Assembly (NCBI GenBank): GCA_910584685.1
Contig: CAJUAO010000005.1
Coordinates: 1 to 64,000, forward strand
Origin: an uncultured Lachnospiraceae bacterium
GTDB lineage: Bacteria > Bacillota > Clostridia > Lachnospirales > Lachnospiraceae
Length of the DNA: 64,000 nucleotides
Direction: 5' to 3'
The translations under genes were made by a program, and so were the position numbers. This document shows positions 1 to 9,400 of the stretch, piece after piece. The notes beneath the pieces are model-generated. The model saw only the letters and a list, made by a program, of their open reading frames with translations, searched no databases and had not been told where the DNA came from. Position 1 is the stretch's first letter, and the number at the start of each line of letters is the position of its first letter.

Positions 1-64
1 TTCTCCACAGAGCATTATAGCTCAGGGTTTAACAGTTATGAATAAAGAAAAAGCAAGGATTTTA

Positions 65-96
65 TTGACAAATAATAATTGGGGGGGGGGTATAAT
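65..96 (+). promoter_or_regulatory. Promoter with a G10 tract in the spacer, upstream of the kinase operon
   Basis: A TTGACA box at 65-70 and a TATAAT box at 91-96 are separated by 20 bp, and the last 10 bp of that spacer (81-90) are all G. The usual sigma-A spacer is 17 bp, so this allele should be weak. Loss of two or three Gs would give a near-ideal spacing. This has the layout of a phase-variable promoter controlled by slipped-strand mispairing. Boxes and tract are seen directly; the switching is inferred. Confidence 0.7.
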
Positions 97-137
97 AGGC
101 ATTGTTACGATGATTTGTAAAGAATAGGGAGAAAAAT

Positions 138-2081
138 ATGCTTAATATTAACAAGGAGAAGCTGTGCTCAAATTGCTTTAAACCAATTAAGTCAGAGCCA
201 TGCTGTTATTGCGGTTATAAAAAAACCACCGGCAGAGTTGATGCAGGGGTTTTGCCTGTAGGCACTATCTTAAAGGAACGGTATAGCATAGGCGGGGTTT
301 TGGGCAAGGGCGGCTTTGGGATTACATATAAGGCGTATGATATAAAGGACTTAAGGATAGTTGCCGTTAAGGAATATTATCCCGGCGGAATTATTTACAG
401 AGAGCGCGGGACTTCCGAGGTACATGTAAGCAGCAGGCAATACGAAGAAAATTTTAAAGCAGGAGCTGACAAATTTTTTGAAGAAGCAAAGACAGTATCA
501 CGTTTCAATGGTAATCCAAGTATAGTGAGCGTATATGAATTTTTTTATGAAAACGGCACGGTATATTTTGCAATGGAATATCTTGACGGTATTGACCTTA
601 AGCATTATTTGCAGATGAGCGGAGGACGGCTGTCACAGGAAAAAGTTGTGTTTATCGCCAATGTAATATCGGATGCGCTTCTTATTGCCCATAGCATGAA
701 TGTACTTCACAGGGATATTTCACCGGATAATATATTTGTTTTAAAGGATGGCACGGTTAAGCTTATAGACTTTGGGGCGGCAAGGCAGGTGATTGCAGAA
801 CAGTCAAAAAGCCTTTCGGTTATACTGAAACAGGGCTTTGCTCCCCTTGAACAGTATCAGAGAAGGGGAAAGCAGGGACCGTGGACGGATATATATGCGT
901 TTGGAGCAACCCTTTACTATCTTCTTACAGGAAAGCTTCCTGATGAGGTAACGGAGAGAATTGATTTTCCGGATATAGGGAAGGCGCAGGATTATGGAGT
1001 TTCTCCTGATTTATGGGAGATTGTCCGAAAATGTATGGAAGTAAAAATAGCAGACAGGTATCAAAGCATTTTTGAGATAAAAGAAAAGCTTGGTATGTTA
1101 GATATAGTCCCTGAGCCTTTGTATATAAACAGCGATAAAATTACAGATGAGATTACAAAAACGGTTTCTTTGGAAACAGCGGCAGTGAGTGAGACAATAG
1201 CGTTAAGTAAAGAGGAAACAGAAAAAAATATAAATAAAAAAAATAATTTATTCTTGAATTTTTTTGGAAGTCTTAAAGGAAAAATAATTGCAGGAGCTTC
1301 AGTAGCAGTCATTACTTTGGGAATGCTTATTCTTATTATTGTTATTTCTAAATCGGGAAACAAAAGAATAAAGGACGCCGGTAATGTGCCGGCAGTTGGG
1401 GAAAGTGTCGTAAAAGAAAATGAGTTTAAGGAAACATCAAATGAGAAAGGTGATGATATATTAGAAAGTGATGGACAGTCAGGAGAAGATACCATCGGAG
1501 AATCTGCCGAAACGCCACAGCCAACAACGCTGCCGCCGGAGACGCCACAGCCGACAACTTTGCCGCCGGAGACTACACCTCCGGTTGTAACCGCGGAGAC
1601 AGTGACAAATCAGCCGTATACCGCATATGTCAACGACCTGCTAATGGGAAGAGGCGATAAGTATGGATTATACAGCGGAGAATGGAAAGATGGGAAACCG
1701 GAGGGCATCGGTACATTTACATATAGTGCGCCTATTGAAGAAAGTAAAATAGAGGCTCATTTTGGGTCAGAATATTCGCATGTACAGCTAGGCGGCACAT
1801 GGAGCAACGGACAGCTTAACGGATATGGATATTGCGCCAGTACAACGGATAGTAATGCAGAGATGGATTTTACAACAGGTGTGTGGAGCTCTTATAATGA
1901 GGTGGAGATTAGTATAGGAAACTTCACTAACGGAGAGAGCGGATATGGCGATTGCGACCATTATTATTTGGAACAATGGGGAACATTCGGAGGAGGAGCA
2001 TCGGGACAGAAAGCAGTTATGTACTGCATGTTAAGGGAAGGCGGACAAAAAGACTGGGATGGTATACTGAGTCTGCCATAA
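138..2081 (+). CDS. Zinc-ribbon Ser/Thr protein kinase with transmembrane segment and MORN repeats
   Basis: Hanks-type kinase of 647 residues, expected to phosphorylate Ser/Thr on cytoplasmic partners. A zinc ribbon (CSNC and CCYCG, residues 10-26) opens the protein. The kinase domain follows: glycine loop GKGGFG (56-61), AVK lysine 78, catalytic HRD 191-193 with DN at 197-198, DFG 211-213. One membrane span lies at about 383-404. A Pro/Thr-rich linker and two MORN-like repeats (GEWKDGKPEGIGTF type) form the likely extracellular end. The ATG at 138 has a GGGAGAAA ribosome site. It is the first gene of an operon with an FHA-domain protease and a PP2C phosphatase, a set that suggests a reversible phosphorylation pathway. 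Substrates are unknown. The promoter contains a G10 tract. Confidence 0.9.
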   Translation: MLNINKEKLCSNCFKPIKSEPCCYCGYKKTTGRVDAGVLPVGTILKERYSIGGVLGKGGFGITYKAYDIKDLRIVAVKEYYPGGIIYRERGTSEVHVSSRQYEENFKAGADKFFEEAKTVSRFNGNPSIVSVYEFFYENGTVYFAMEYLDGIDLKHYLQMSGGRLSQEKVVFIANVISDALLIAHSMNVLHRDISPDNIFVLKDGTVKLIDFGAARQVIAEQSKSLSVILKQGFAPLEQYQRRGKQGPWTDIYAFGATLYYLLTGKLPDEVTERIDFPDIGKAQDYGVSPDLWEIVRKCMEVKIADRYQSIFEIKEKLGMLDIVPEPLYINSDKITDEITKTVSLETAAVSETIALSKEETEKNINKKNNLFLNFFGSLKGKIIAGASVAVITLGMLILIIVISKSGNKRIKDAGNVPAVGESVVKENEFKETSNEKGDDILESDGQSGEDTIGESAETPQPTTLPPETPQPTTLPPETTPPVVTAETVTNQPYTAYVNDLLMGRGDKYGLYSGEWKDGKPEGIGTFTYSAPIEESKIEAHFGSEYSHVQLGGTWSNGQLNGYGYCASTTDSNAEMDFTTGVWSSYNEVEISIGNFTNGESGYGDCDHYYLEQWGTFGGGASGQKAVMYCMLREGGQKDWDGILSLP

Positions 2082-2138
2082 GCTTGAAAAAGACAAGTGG
2101 GAAAATTAAAAAAAGCTGTAATGTGAGGAGAAAAGATT

Positions 2139-3368
2139 ATGAATAACAGAAAGAAAGCTGCAATTATTCTGCTGGTAGTTTTGGTAATATACACGGGAGC
2201 AATGATTATTTTTGCATATCCCTGGGAGAAATTTCCTGATAATTTTACTGAGGCAAAGGACGGAGTGGTGATGATAAGTACAGAAAAGGGCAGCGGTTCA
2301 GGATTTGCCATAGGAAAATCCGGAGAGCCGGTGGAGTACATAGTTACTAATTGCCATGTTGTTTTTAACGATTCAAATAAGGCGCAGAATATTTCTGTAA
2401 TCTTTTCCGCAGCAGCCAACAGATATATGTCGGCGCAGATATATGCATATGATATTGAAAAAGATTTGGCTGTTCTTAAGCTGCCTGAGCCAACAACCGA
2501 GAGGAGCGCGCTTAAGCTGTGCAGGGCAAAGGATGCAGATATAAGCAAAGTGCATTATGCGCTGGGGTATCCGTATACATCAGATATGGGACTGGATTAT
2601 GTCAAATATGATACCAGCGATATAACCACTACCAGCGGCATAATTTCAAGGAGCTCTACAGTAAAGGAGGTTGACACATATCTTATTGATATTGATATAA
2701 CTCACGGTAATTCAGGGGGACCTCTCGTAAATGAAAATGGCGAGGTAGTAGGCATAAATACATTTTCTCTTTCAGACGGTCAGGAACAGGCTAATTATGC
2801 AGTCTGCATTGACGAGCTTTTGAAATTAATTGATTATGATGATGTTGGATATACCCTTGCAGGGAATATTAATGTCAAAGGGATAATTGTAATTATATTA
2901 ATTTTAGGTATTGATATCAGCCTGATAATCACAATGCTTTGTCTTTTAGCAAAAAGAAGACCTTCAACAGTGAAGAATACTGTAAAAAGCAGCAATTCTG
3001 ACATGACTGCTTCAGAAGGAGGATATGGTAAAACAGTTGCCGTTTCCGACAGTAAAAGTATAATAGCAGGAATTGAGGGAGTATACAAGGGAAAGGAGCT
3101 TCCTGTTAAAAATAATATGCTTTTTGGAAGGGATTCAAATAAATGTGACGTAGTATTTCCCATTGACACTGAAGGAGTATCAGGACATCATTGTTTAATT
3201 TCGTATAATAAGGGGAAAGTGATGATACGCGACATGAATTCTACCTACGGAACTTTTATTAATAACGGACTAAGGATTGACAGTGAAATAGACGTAGAAA
3301 TTTGTCCCGGCGATGTATTTTATCTTGGAAGTGAAAAAGAGAAATTTATTGTGAAAATCAAGATATAA
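2139..3368 (+). CDS. Membrane-anchored trypsin-like serine protease with C-terminal FHA domain
   Basis: 409 residues. An N-terminal membrane span (about 8-27) is followed by an HtrA/trypsin-like domain with all three catalytic residues visible: His in TNCHVV, Asp in EKDLAVLKL, Ser in HGNSGGPL. A second span lies at about 245-270, then a linker and a C-terminal FHA domain with the canonical GRD, SGHH and NSTYGTFING-type motifs. FHA domains bind phosphothreonine, so the kinase encoded 57 bp upstream is the natural partner. With two spans, the protease would sit outside the cell and the FHA domain in the cytoplasm, which could couple kinase state to proteolysis. Family and topology are well supported; the coupling is inferred. 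Confidence 0.88.
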   Translation: MNNRKKAAIILLVVLVIYTGAMIIFAYPWEKFPDNFTEAKDGVVMISTEKGSGSGFAIGKSGEPVEYIVTNCHVVFNDSNKAQNISVIFSAAANRYMSAQIYAYDIEKDLAVLKLPEPTTERSALKLCRAKDADISKVHYALGYPYTSDMGLDYVKYDTSDITTTSGIISRSSTVKEVDTYLIDIDITHGNSGGPLVNENGEVVGINTFSLSDGQEQANYAVCIDELLKLIDYDDVGYTLAGNINVKGIIVIILILGIDISLIITMLCLLAKRRPSTVKNTVKSSNSDMTASEGGYGKTVAVSDSKSIIAGIEGVYKGKELPVKNNMLFGRDSNKCDVVFPIDTEGVSGHHCLISYNKGKVMIRDMNSTYGTFINNGLRIDSEIDVEICPGDVFYLGSEKEKFIVKIKI

Positions 3369-3427
3369 TACTGTTAAATCAATCGTAAAATGGTACATTA
3401 AAGAGTGTGGATATAATGGAGAACATA

Positions 3428-4141
3428 ATGGAAATATTTGTTTGTAAGTATAGTGATAAGGGCGGACGCAGCAGCAATGAGGACGCGGTAGGCATCTCGG
3501 ACAATACATTTGTGCTGGCAGACGGACTTGGAGGACATAGCTTTGGTGAAGTCGCTTCATCTAAAGTGGTTGAATATCTGTTAGGCCGCACGGAAATTTC
3601 AGACATTAGCAGCAACACAATGCATGATATTATAGATGAAGTCAACAGATATATATGGAGAGAAAAGGCGGCAGATTCATCATATGGAGATATGGCGTCT
3701 ACGGTTGTTGCGGCATTTGTCAGGGACGGGTATTTTAATTATTTTAATGTAGGCGACAGCCGGATGTATTATTTTAGGAATGGCAAAATATTTATCCAGT
3801 CGAAGGACCATTCAATGACCCAGTTAAGCGTTGATATGGGAGAAATAAGCAGAGAGAAAATGCGCTTTCATGAGGACAGAAATAAGCTTACAAAGGTTTT
3901 GGGGCTTAGGGAAAATCTGAAAATAAATCAGAGCTTTGAGCCTTTTAAGATAATGCATGACGATGCATTTTTGCTGTGCAGTGATGGGTTTTGGGAATAT
4001 ATTAGTGAAAAACAGATGATAAAATCATTGAATAAATCAAAAACTCCTAATAAGTGGCTTGAAACAATGTTAAAGATTATACTGCATAAGGTTAAAGAGG
4101 GAAATGATAATCTGAGCGCAGTATGCGGTATGGTAAAATAA
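3428..4141 (+). CDS. PP2C-family Ser/Thr phosphatase
   Basis: Metal-dependent protein phosphatase that should reverse phosphorylation by the kinase two genes upstream. PP2C motifs appear in order: SNEDA, LADGLGGH, MASTVVAAF, NVGDSRMYYF, LCSDGFWEYI and GNDNLSAV; the Asp and Gly residues that bind the two metal ions are all present. I chose the ATG at 3428 because GGAG at 3418-3421 is correctly spaced. An in-frame ATG at 3416 and GTG at 3407 are alternatives that would add 4 or 7 residues. No membrane span is visible, so the enzyme is cytoplasmic. It is the last gene of the operon, about 60 bp after the protease. Confidence 0.88.
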   Translation: MEIFVCKYSDKGGRSSNEDAVGISDNTFVLADGLGGHSFGEVASSKVVEYLLGRTEISDISSNTMHDIIDEVNRYIWREKAADSSYGDMASTVVAAFVRDGYFNYFNVGDSRMYYFRNGKIFIQSKDHSMTQLSVDMGEISREKMRFHEDRNKLTKVLGLRENLKINQSFEPFKIMHDDAFLLCSDGFWEYISEKQMIKSLNKSKTPNKWLETMLKIILHKVKEGNDNLSAVCGMVK

Positions 4142-4163
4142 AGTGAAAAATACAAAAAAGGGG

Positions 4164-4191
4164 TTGACAAAAAATAAAATGGATTTATAAT
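4164..4191 (+). promoter_or_regulatory. Sigma-A-type promoter for the ammonium transporter leader
   Basis: TTGACA at 4164-4169 and TATAAT at 4186-4191, with a 16-bp spacer. The transcript would start near 4198 and run through a terminator-like hairpin and a second structured region before reaching the transporter start at 4348. Confidence 0.75.
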
Positions 4192-4217
4192 AAATGACTG
4201 TAGGAGAAAGACGAAGA

Positions 4218-4253
4218 CGTCTATAGCCGGAAACGGCTATAGACGTTTTTTTT
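4218..4253 (+). terminator. Terminator-like hairpin in the leader of the ammonium transporter
   Basis: A perfect 12-bp stem (4218-4229 with 4234-4245), a GAAA loop and eight Ts. It lies about 20 nt after the predicted start of transcription and 95 bp before the gene, so it acts as an attenuator unless it is opened. Its arms recur downstream (see the next feature). Confidence 0.85.
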
Positions 4254-4322
4254 GTCTATAGAAATACCTGCGAACAGGCAATAAATCCGGCGGAGCTTAA
4301 CTTGCATTAGCCGGCTATAGAC
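4254..4322 (+). promoter_or_regulatory. Structured leader RNA that can compete with the attenuator
   Basis: GTCTATAG (4254-4261) pairs with CTATAGAC (4315-4322), enclosing hairpin CCTG-CGAA-CAGG (4267-4278) and a stem CCGGC/GCCGG (4287-4291 with 4310-4314): a three-way junction by eye. The same arms can also pair with the attenuator arms: its left arm GTCTATAGCCGG-like with 4311-4322, and its right arm with 4254-4261. This gives two mutually exclusive folds. It resembles a riboswitch or protein-controlled antiterminator for nitrogen status. I do not recognise it as a named RNA family. Confidence 0.5.
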
Positions 4323-4347
4323 AACACTTTTTAAGGAGGTAAAGGAT

Positions 4348-6132
4348 ATGGAAGAAATTTTTAAATTATTGCACGAAAACATTTACGGAATCTGGTTCCT
4401 TATAGGAGCCGCGCTTGTATTCTGGATGCAGGCAGGCTTTGCAATGGTGGAGGCAGGCTTTACCAGAGCAAAGAATACAGGTAATATTATTATGAAAAAC
4501 CTTATGGATTTTTGTATAGGTACGGTAATGTTCATACTTATAGGCTTTGGATTACTGTTAGGCGAGGATTTGATAGGTTTTATCGGAAAGCCGGGCTTTG
4601 ATATTTTCACATCATATGAAAGCTTTGATTTTTCTTCCTTTGTGTTTAACTTAGTATTCTGCGCCACTACGGCTACTATTGTTTCGGGAGCTATGGCAGA
4701 GAGAACAAAGTTTTTGTCTTACTGTATTTATTCGGCAGTTATTTCAGCCCTTATTTACCCTATAGAGGCTCACTGGATTTGGGGCGGCGGCTGGCTTGCG
4801 CAGCTTGGCTTCCATGATTTTGCAGGCTCATGTGCTATCCATATGGTAGGAGGCATTGCAGCCATCGTCGGAGCAAAGATACTTGGACCTCGTATCGGCA
4901 AGTTTACAAGGGATGAAAAGGGAAAGGTGACAAAGGTAAACGCCTTTCCGGGACACAATCTTACAATAGGCGCCCTTGGCGTATTTATTCTCTGGTTTGG
5001 CTGGTACGGCTTTAACGGAGCTGCTGCAACCTCAGTAGAGCAGCTTGCGTCAATCTTTGTTACAACAACAATCGCTCCTGCCGTTGCCACGGTGGTATGT
5101 ATGATATTCACATGGATTAAGTATGGCAAGCCGGATGTTTCAATGTGTCTTAACGCATCGCTGGCAGGTCTTGTGGCAATCACTGCAGGCTGTGACTGTA
5201 CTGACGCCTTTGGAGCAATTATTATAGGCTCAGTGGCAGGATTGCTTGTAGTATTCGGCGTATGGCTCCTTGATTATAAGCTTCACATTGACGACCCTGT
5301 AGGCGCGGTAGCAGTACATATGATGAACGGTATCTGGGGAACAATAGCGGTAGGCTTATTTGCAACCAAGAGCGCTCCGGGGGCTATGGTTCTTGACGAG
5401 GCCACAGGCGCATATGTGGAGGAGGTTGTGGGAAACGGCTTATTCTACGGCGGAGGCTTTGATTTATTAGGAAAGCAGCTTCTTGGATTTGTAACTGTAG
5501 CAGCGTGGGCAGTGATTACCATGATTGTGGTATTTCTTGTAATAAAGAAAACGGTAGGTCTCAGGGTTACGAGAGAAGAGGAAATACTTGGACTTGACTC
5601 TACAGAGCATGGTCTTGCATCAGCGTACGCAGATTTTGCACCGTTTGTTCCTGACGTTATGACAACAAGGGAGGACAGACCTGCCGAAGTGAAGGAGGGC
5701 GCGCCTCTCACAGTGGAGGAGGCTGTTCCTGTGGTAGGAATACCAAAGGAGGTAGCCCCTACCGTATCAGATGTAAAGCTTACTAAGGTAGAAATTATCT
5801 GCAAAATGGAAAGATTTGAAATACTTAAGGAGGCGCTTAACAGGATTGGCGTTATGGGTATTACGGTTACGCATGTTATGGGCTGCGGCGTTCAGAAGGG
5901 CGCGTCTAAGTTTTACCGCGGCGTAGAGGTAGAGGCAAAGCTTTTGCCGAAGGTTAAGCTTGAGGTAGTTGTCAGCAAGGTGCCTGTAGATGAAGTTATT
6001 AAGGCTGCGAGAAAAGCCCTTTACACAGGAAACATTGGAGACGGCAAAATATTTGTATATGACGTTGAAAATGTTGTAAAGGTAAGAACGGGAGAGGAGG
6101 GCTTTGACGCGCTTCAGGGAGCGGAGGATTAA
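4348..6132 (+). CDS. amt: Ammonium transporter fused to a C-terminal PII signalling domain
   Basis: 594 residues. Residues 1 to about 405 are an Amt/MEP/Rh channel with eleven predicted spans and the family signatures HDFAGSCAIHMVGG and DPVGAVAVHMMNG, which carry the two pore histidines. After a linker of about 80 residues, the last 110 form a PII (GlnB/GlnK) domain: VEIICKMERFEILKEAL start, T-loop with QKG and a YRG tyrosine, then KVKLEVVVSK and GDGKIFVYDV. Free PII proteins block Amt channels when nitrogen is sufficient; here the regulator is tethered to its channel. The ribosome site AAGGAGG lies 9 bp before the ATG. A structured leader suggests RNA-level control. A terminator follows at 6192. 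Confidence 0.93.
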   Translation: MEEIFKLLHENIYGIWFLIGAALVFWMQAGFAMVEAGFTRAKNTGNIIMKNLMDFCIGTVMFILIGFGLLLGEDLIGFIGKPGFDIFTSYESFDFSSFVFNLVFCATTATIVSGAMAERTKFLSYCIYSAVISALIYPIEAHWIWGGGWLAQLGFHDFAGSCAIHMVGGIAAIVGAKILGPRIGKFTRDEKGKVTKVNAFPGHNLTIGALGVFILWFGWYGFNGAAATSVEQLASIFVTTTIAPAVATVVCMIFTWIKYGKPDVSMCLNASLAGLVAITAGCDCTDAFGAIIIGSVAGLLVVFGVWLLDYKLHIDDPVGAVAVHMMNGIWGTIAVGLFATKSAPGAMVLDEATGAYVEEVVGNGLFYGGGFDLLGKQLLGFVTVAAWAVITMIVVFLVIKKTVGLRVTREEEILGLDSTEHGLASAYADFAPFVPDVMTTREDRPAEVKEGAPLTVEEAVPVVGIPKEVAPTVSDVKLTKVEIICKMERFEILKEALNRIGVMGITVTHVMGCGVQKGASKFYRGVEVEAKLLPKVKLEVVVSKVPVDEVIKAARKALYTGNIGDGKIFVYDVENVVKVRTGEEGFDALQGAED

Positions 6133-6191
6133 GGATAGAAAATTGTCCTGTCCCATTTGTAATTTAATATACAGCTTCAAATAGAGGCTAT

Positions 6192-6257
6192 AAAGCACAT
6201 ATATTATGGGGAAATATCGTTATAGGGACGATATGCTTCATATATATGTGCTTTTTT
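6192..6257 (+). terminator. Terminator after the ammonium transporter
   Basis: Long hairpin AAAGCACATATAT ... ATATATGTGCTTT followed by a T run (to 6257), placed 60 bp after the transporter stop. Confidence 0.8.
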
Positions 6258-6308
6258 GTAAGAATCAGAAAGGGCGGCATTATATTATTGAGGGGGAATA
6301 AAAAGTGA

Positions 6309-6354
6309 TAAGTCAGTATATAAATTAAAAATAAGTTAGTATATAAATTAAAAA
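6309..6354 (+). repeat. Two tandem copies of a 23-bp AT-rich repeat
   Basis: Copies at 6309-6331 and 6332-6354 (TAAGTCAGTATATAAATTAA and TAAGTTAGTATATAAATTAA cores) differ at one or two positions. They lie 130 bp before the surface protein gene and could be regulatory. Otherwise nothing recognisable is in 6258-6484. Confidence 0.7.
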
Positions 6355-6484
6355 AGGTATAGAAAAAAACAGCTTATTGTGCTATTATTAAATAATAACC
6401 AAATAAATACATTTGATTAGTGCGTGCATTGCTTATTACATAAAATTAACTATAGATTCACAATGGAATGTGAGGAAAGAATTT

Positions 6485-9400
6485 ATGGAGGAATTAAAGG
6501 TGAAGGAAAAGATAAGTTATTTTAAGAAGCTTTTTAAAAGGAACAAAAGCGCAGCCTGCATTTTAGCGGCAGTATTATGCTGTACTCTGGTGGTAACAGG
6601 GCTTTTGCTTTTTATGCCAAAGGGCTATGCGACGGCGTTTACCTATGGAGACGGCTCGTCCATACAAAATTCCAAGGAGCTGGTCTTAGCCCACAGCGGA
6701 AACCGCTGGACAGCCATCTTATCGGGAGATAATAACTATTATCTTTTGGACGGAGAAGGAAAGAATCTTAATTCCGGCATAGACATAACCATTCAGGGAG
6801 GAACGTCAGGCACTGACGGTTACTATGACGTATATCTTACATTAAAGGATGTAAACATAAATCTGTCGTCGGACGTATCGGGAATCACCTTTAAGTTTGC
6901 CGATAAGGATACGACAAATGAGCCTGTTTCAGGAGTAAATATTTTTGACGAGACTCTGCTTAACAGAAATAAAGTAAGAATACATCTGTATCTTATGGGG
7001 GATTCGTCAATAAGAGGCGTGGCGGGAGCACAGTCGCCCCTTATTGAGGCAGAGAATTATAATTTTGTTACGGAAACTTATTATCCTCAGGGGCAGGGTG
7101 AAGGCTCACTGGGAAAATTTATATACTACTCACAGTATATGGAGCTTTTAATAGAGAGCGCTTCCGGCAGCGAATACAGAGACAGCCTTACGCTGACGAC
7201 GGGACAGGGAAGCTATGGAGCCGCCATAGGAGGAAGAGGCGGCAACCCTATTATGAAAAAGCTTGAGGAAATAGGAATAAGCGAAGAGGCATACAAGAAT
7301 ATTGAAGCAAACAAAAAGTATGAGGATAAATTACACTTTTATTATTATGACAAGGGTACATTTTTAGTAGATTTATCACCGTATAGTGTTCCTTCACTGG
7401 AGTTTGGAGCCGCAAGGGTAAATATAAAAAGCGGCGTTGTAAACATTGAAGGAAACGGCTATGGAGCAGGTATAGGAAACGGAGGCTGTAAAAGCTCAGA
7501 GACAAGGCTTGTTACATTTCCTACATTATATGATAAAACAATTAATGCCTCAGCACAGTCAAACACATCATCAGTTCGTATAGACGACGGAACGGTATCT
7601 GTTATAATGACAGGAAACAGCAAGGGCTCATGCTTTGTAAACGGAGCAGAAAGCGAAAACATTGCGGAGGACGGTCTTGTAACTATTATGGGCGGCTCTG
7701 TTTATTTACAGAGGCAAAACAATACCTCGCCGTACAGCAATGCCTTTAATGAATACAAAGATAAGCTGTACGCTTTTGCAGCACATTATAATGATGATGC
7801 AGATACGGCAAAAACGGGAGGAGAGGCAATATTAAACAGAGATTTTGACCTTGACAATATATGGGAGACGGAAAATGAAGAGTACAAATATGTTGTAACG
7901 AGGTTTTTTGAAAACAGCCAGCCAAAGGTAGAAAACGATTTTACAGGAAAGGGAATGTATTACTTAAATACATATGTAAAGATGACGTCAGGCTATGGCA
8001 GTGAGAGTAAATATAAATTTACCGGCTTTAAGCATGACAGTAAATATAGTGATGATACATTGTATTTTTATCTTCCGGCTACAAGATATAATTCATACGG
8101 ACTTACCATAAAGGATAATGTGGGAACAGACGGTAAATTTGTTCCGTCATATGAATTTGCCGTGTTAAACAAGGAGCAGATAGACGCCCAGGGCAGCTAT
8201 GACACCTATACATACGTTCCATACAGTAACGGAGCAGCCATAAAGCAGACAAAGTATGTTCTTGTAAAGCTGTCAGGAATTCCTTCATACTGTACGGGTA
8301 TTACAGGTACATATACACAGAACGGCGTAAGCGTGAACTTTGAAAAGCCAATACAAAGAGGAGATGACTGGTATCTTTATACGGGAGAGGTAAAGGGTGA
8401 CATGGTTATGGATATCACCTACAGTATAGGTACCTATAAGATAGTATATAATTACGGACTTCTTGACATAGATAAGAAGGATGAAAGTAACGGAAGTATA
8501 GTAAATAAAAACAGTACGTCTGTTGAATGCGGTACGGAATATGAGCTGCTTACAAACAATGGAACAGATGTAAATGTGTCGTGGAGCGGACGTACGTTTG
8601 AGGGCTGGTATGCAGACCCAAATTTAGCAGTACCTGTAACATCTGTTGTTTCAGATGTAGTTGGCGATACAAAGACTGTATATGCAAAGTGGAGCTGTGA
8701 CGTTATCTATAAGATTGAAGGAGGCATAGGTAAATTTAACTCTACAGGTAAGGATGAGATAAGAGTTAAGCTCCCGTATGGCAGCAAATTTGATTTTATG
8801 AGTGATGCTAATCTCCCTGACAGTGAAAGGGATATTGATATGGGAGAGTCCTCAGATTTGTTTGAGTTTAAGGGCTGGGAATATAATGATATTATATATA
8901 ATAAGGGCGATAACCGCATATCGGAAATAACCGTATCTAAGGATACATATATCAAGGCGGCCTTTGAAAGAAGCGGATTTTATGTGTATATTACAGCTAC
9001 ATACGGGGATGACACGCTTACTCACAGGGATATAAAGGCTTATCTTGGAGAAAACACAGATGATACCTTTAGAATGGATTTTTCAGGAGGAGAGAGAAGA
9101 AATCTTCTTAGCAGCAGTCCAAATGAAAACGGCTATTACTATTCTACGACTCTTTTAAATTCAGAGTATGTTACGGTAACGCTTGTTCCTAAGGCAGGTT
9201 ACAGGATAGCAGGCAAGGAAGTTAAGGATGTAAATGGCAATAACATTAATCTTATTGCAAATGATATTACCTCTGACGACAACAAAAATCAGTTTTCGTT
9301 CAGCATGGCAGGCAGAAATAAGGATATATACATATATATTCATTTTGACGTAGAGCAGTATAACATTGCTTATTATGACAATATTAACGGAAGCCTGACA

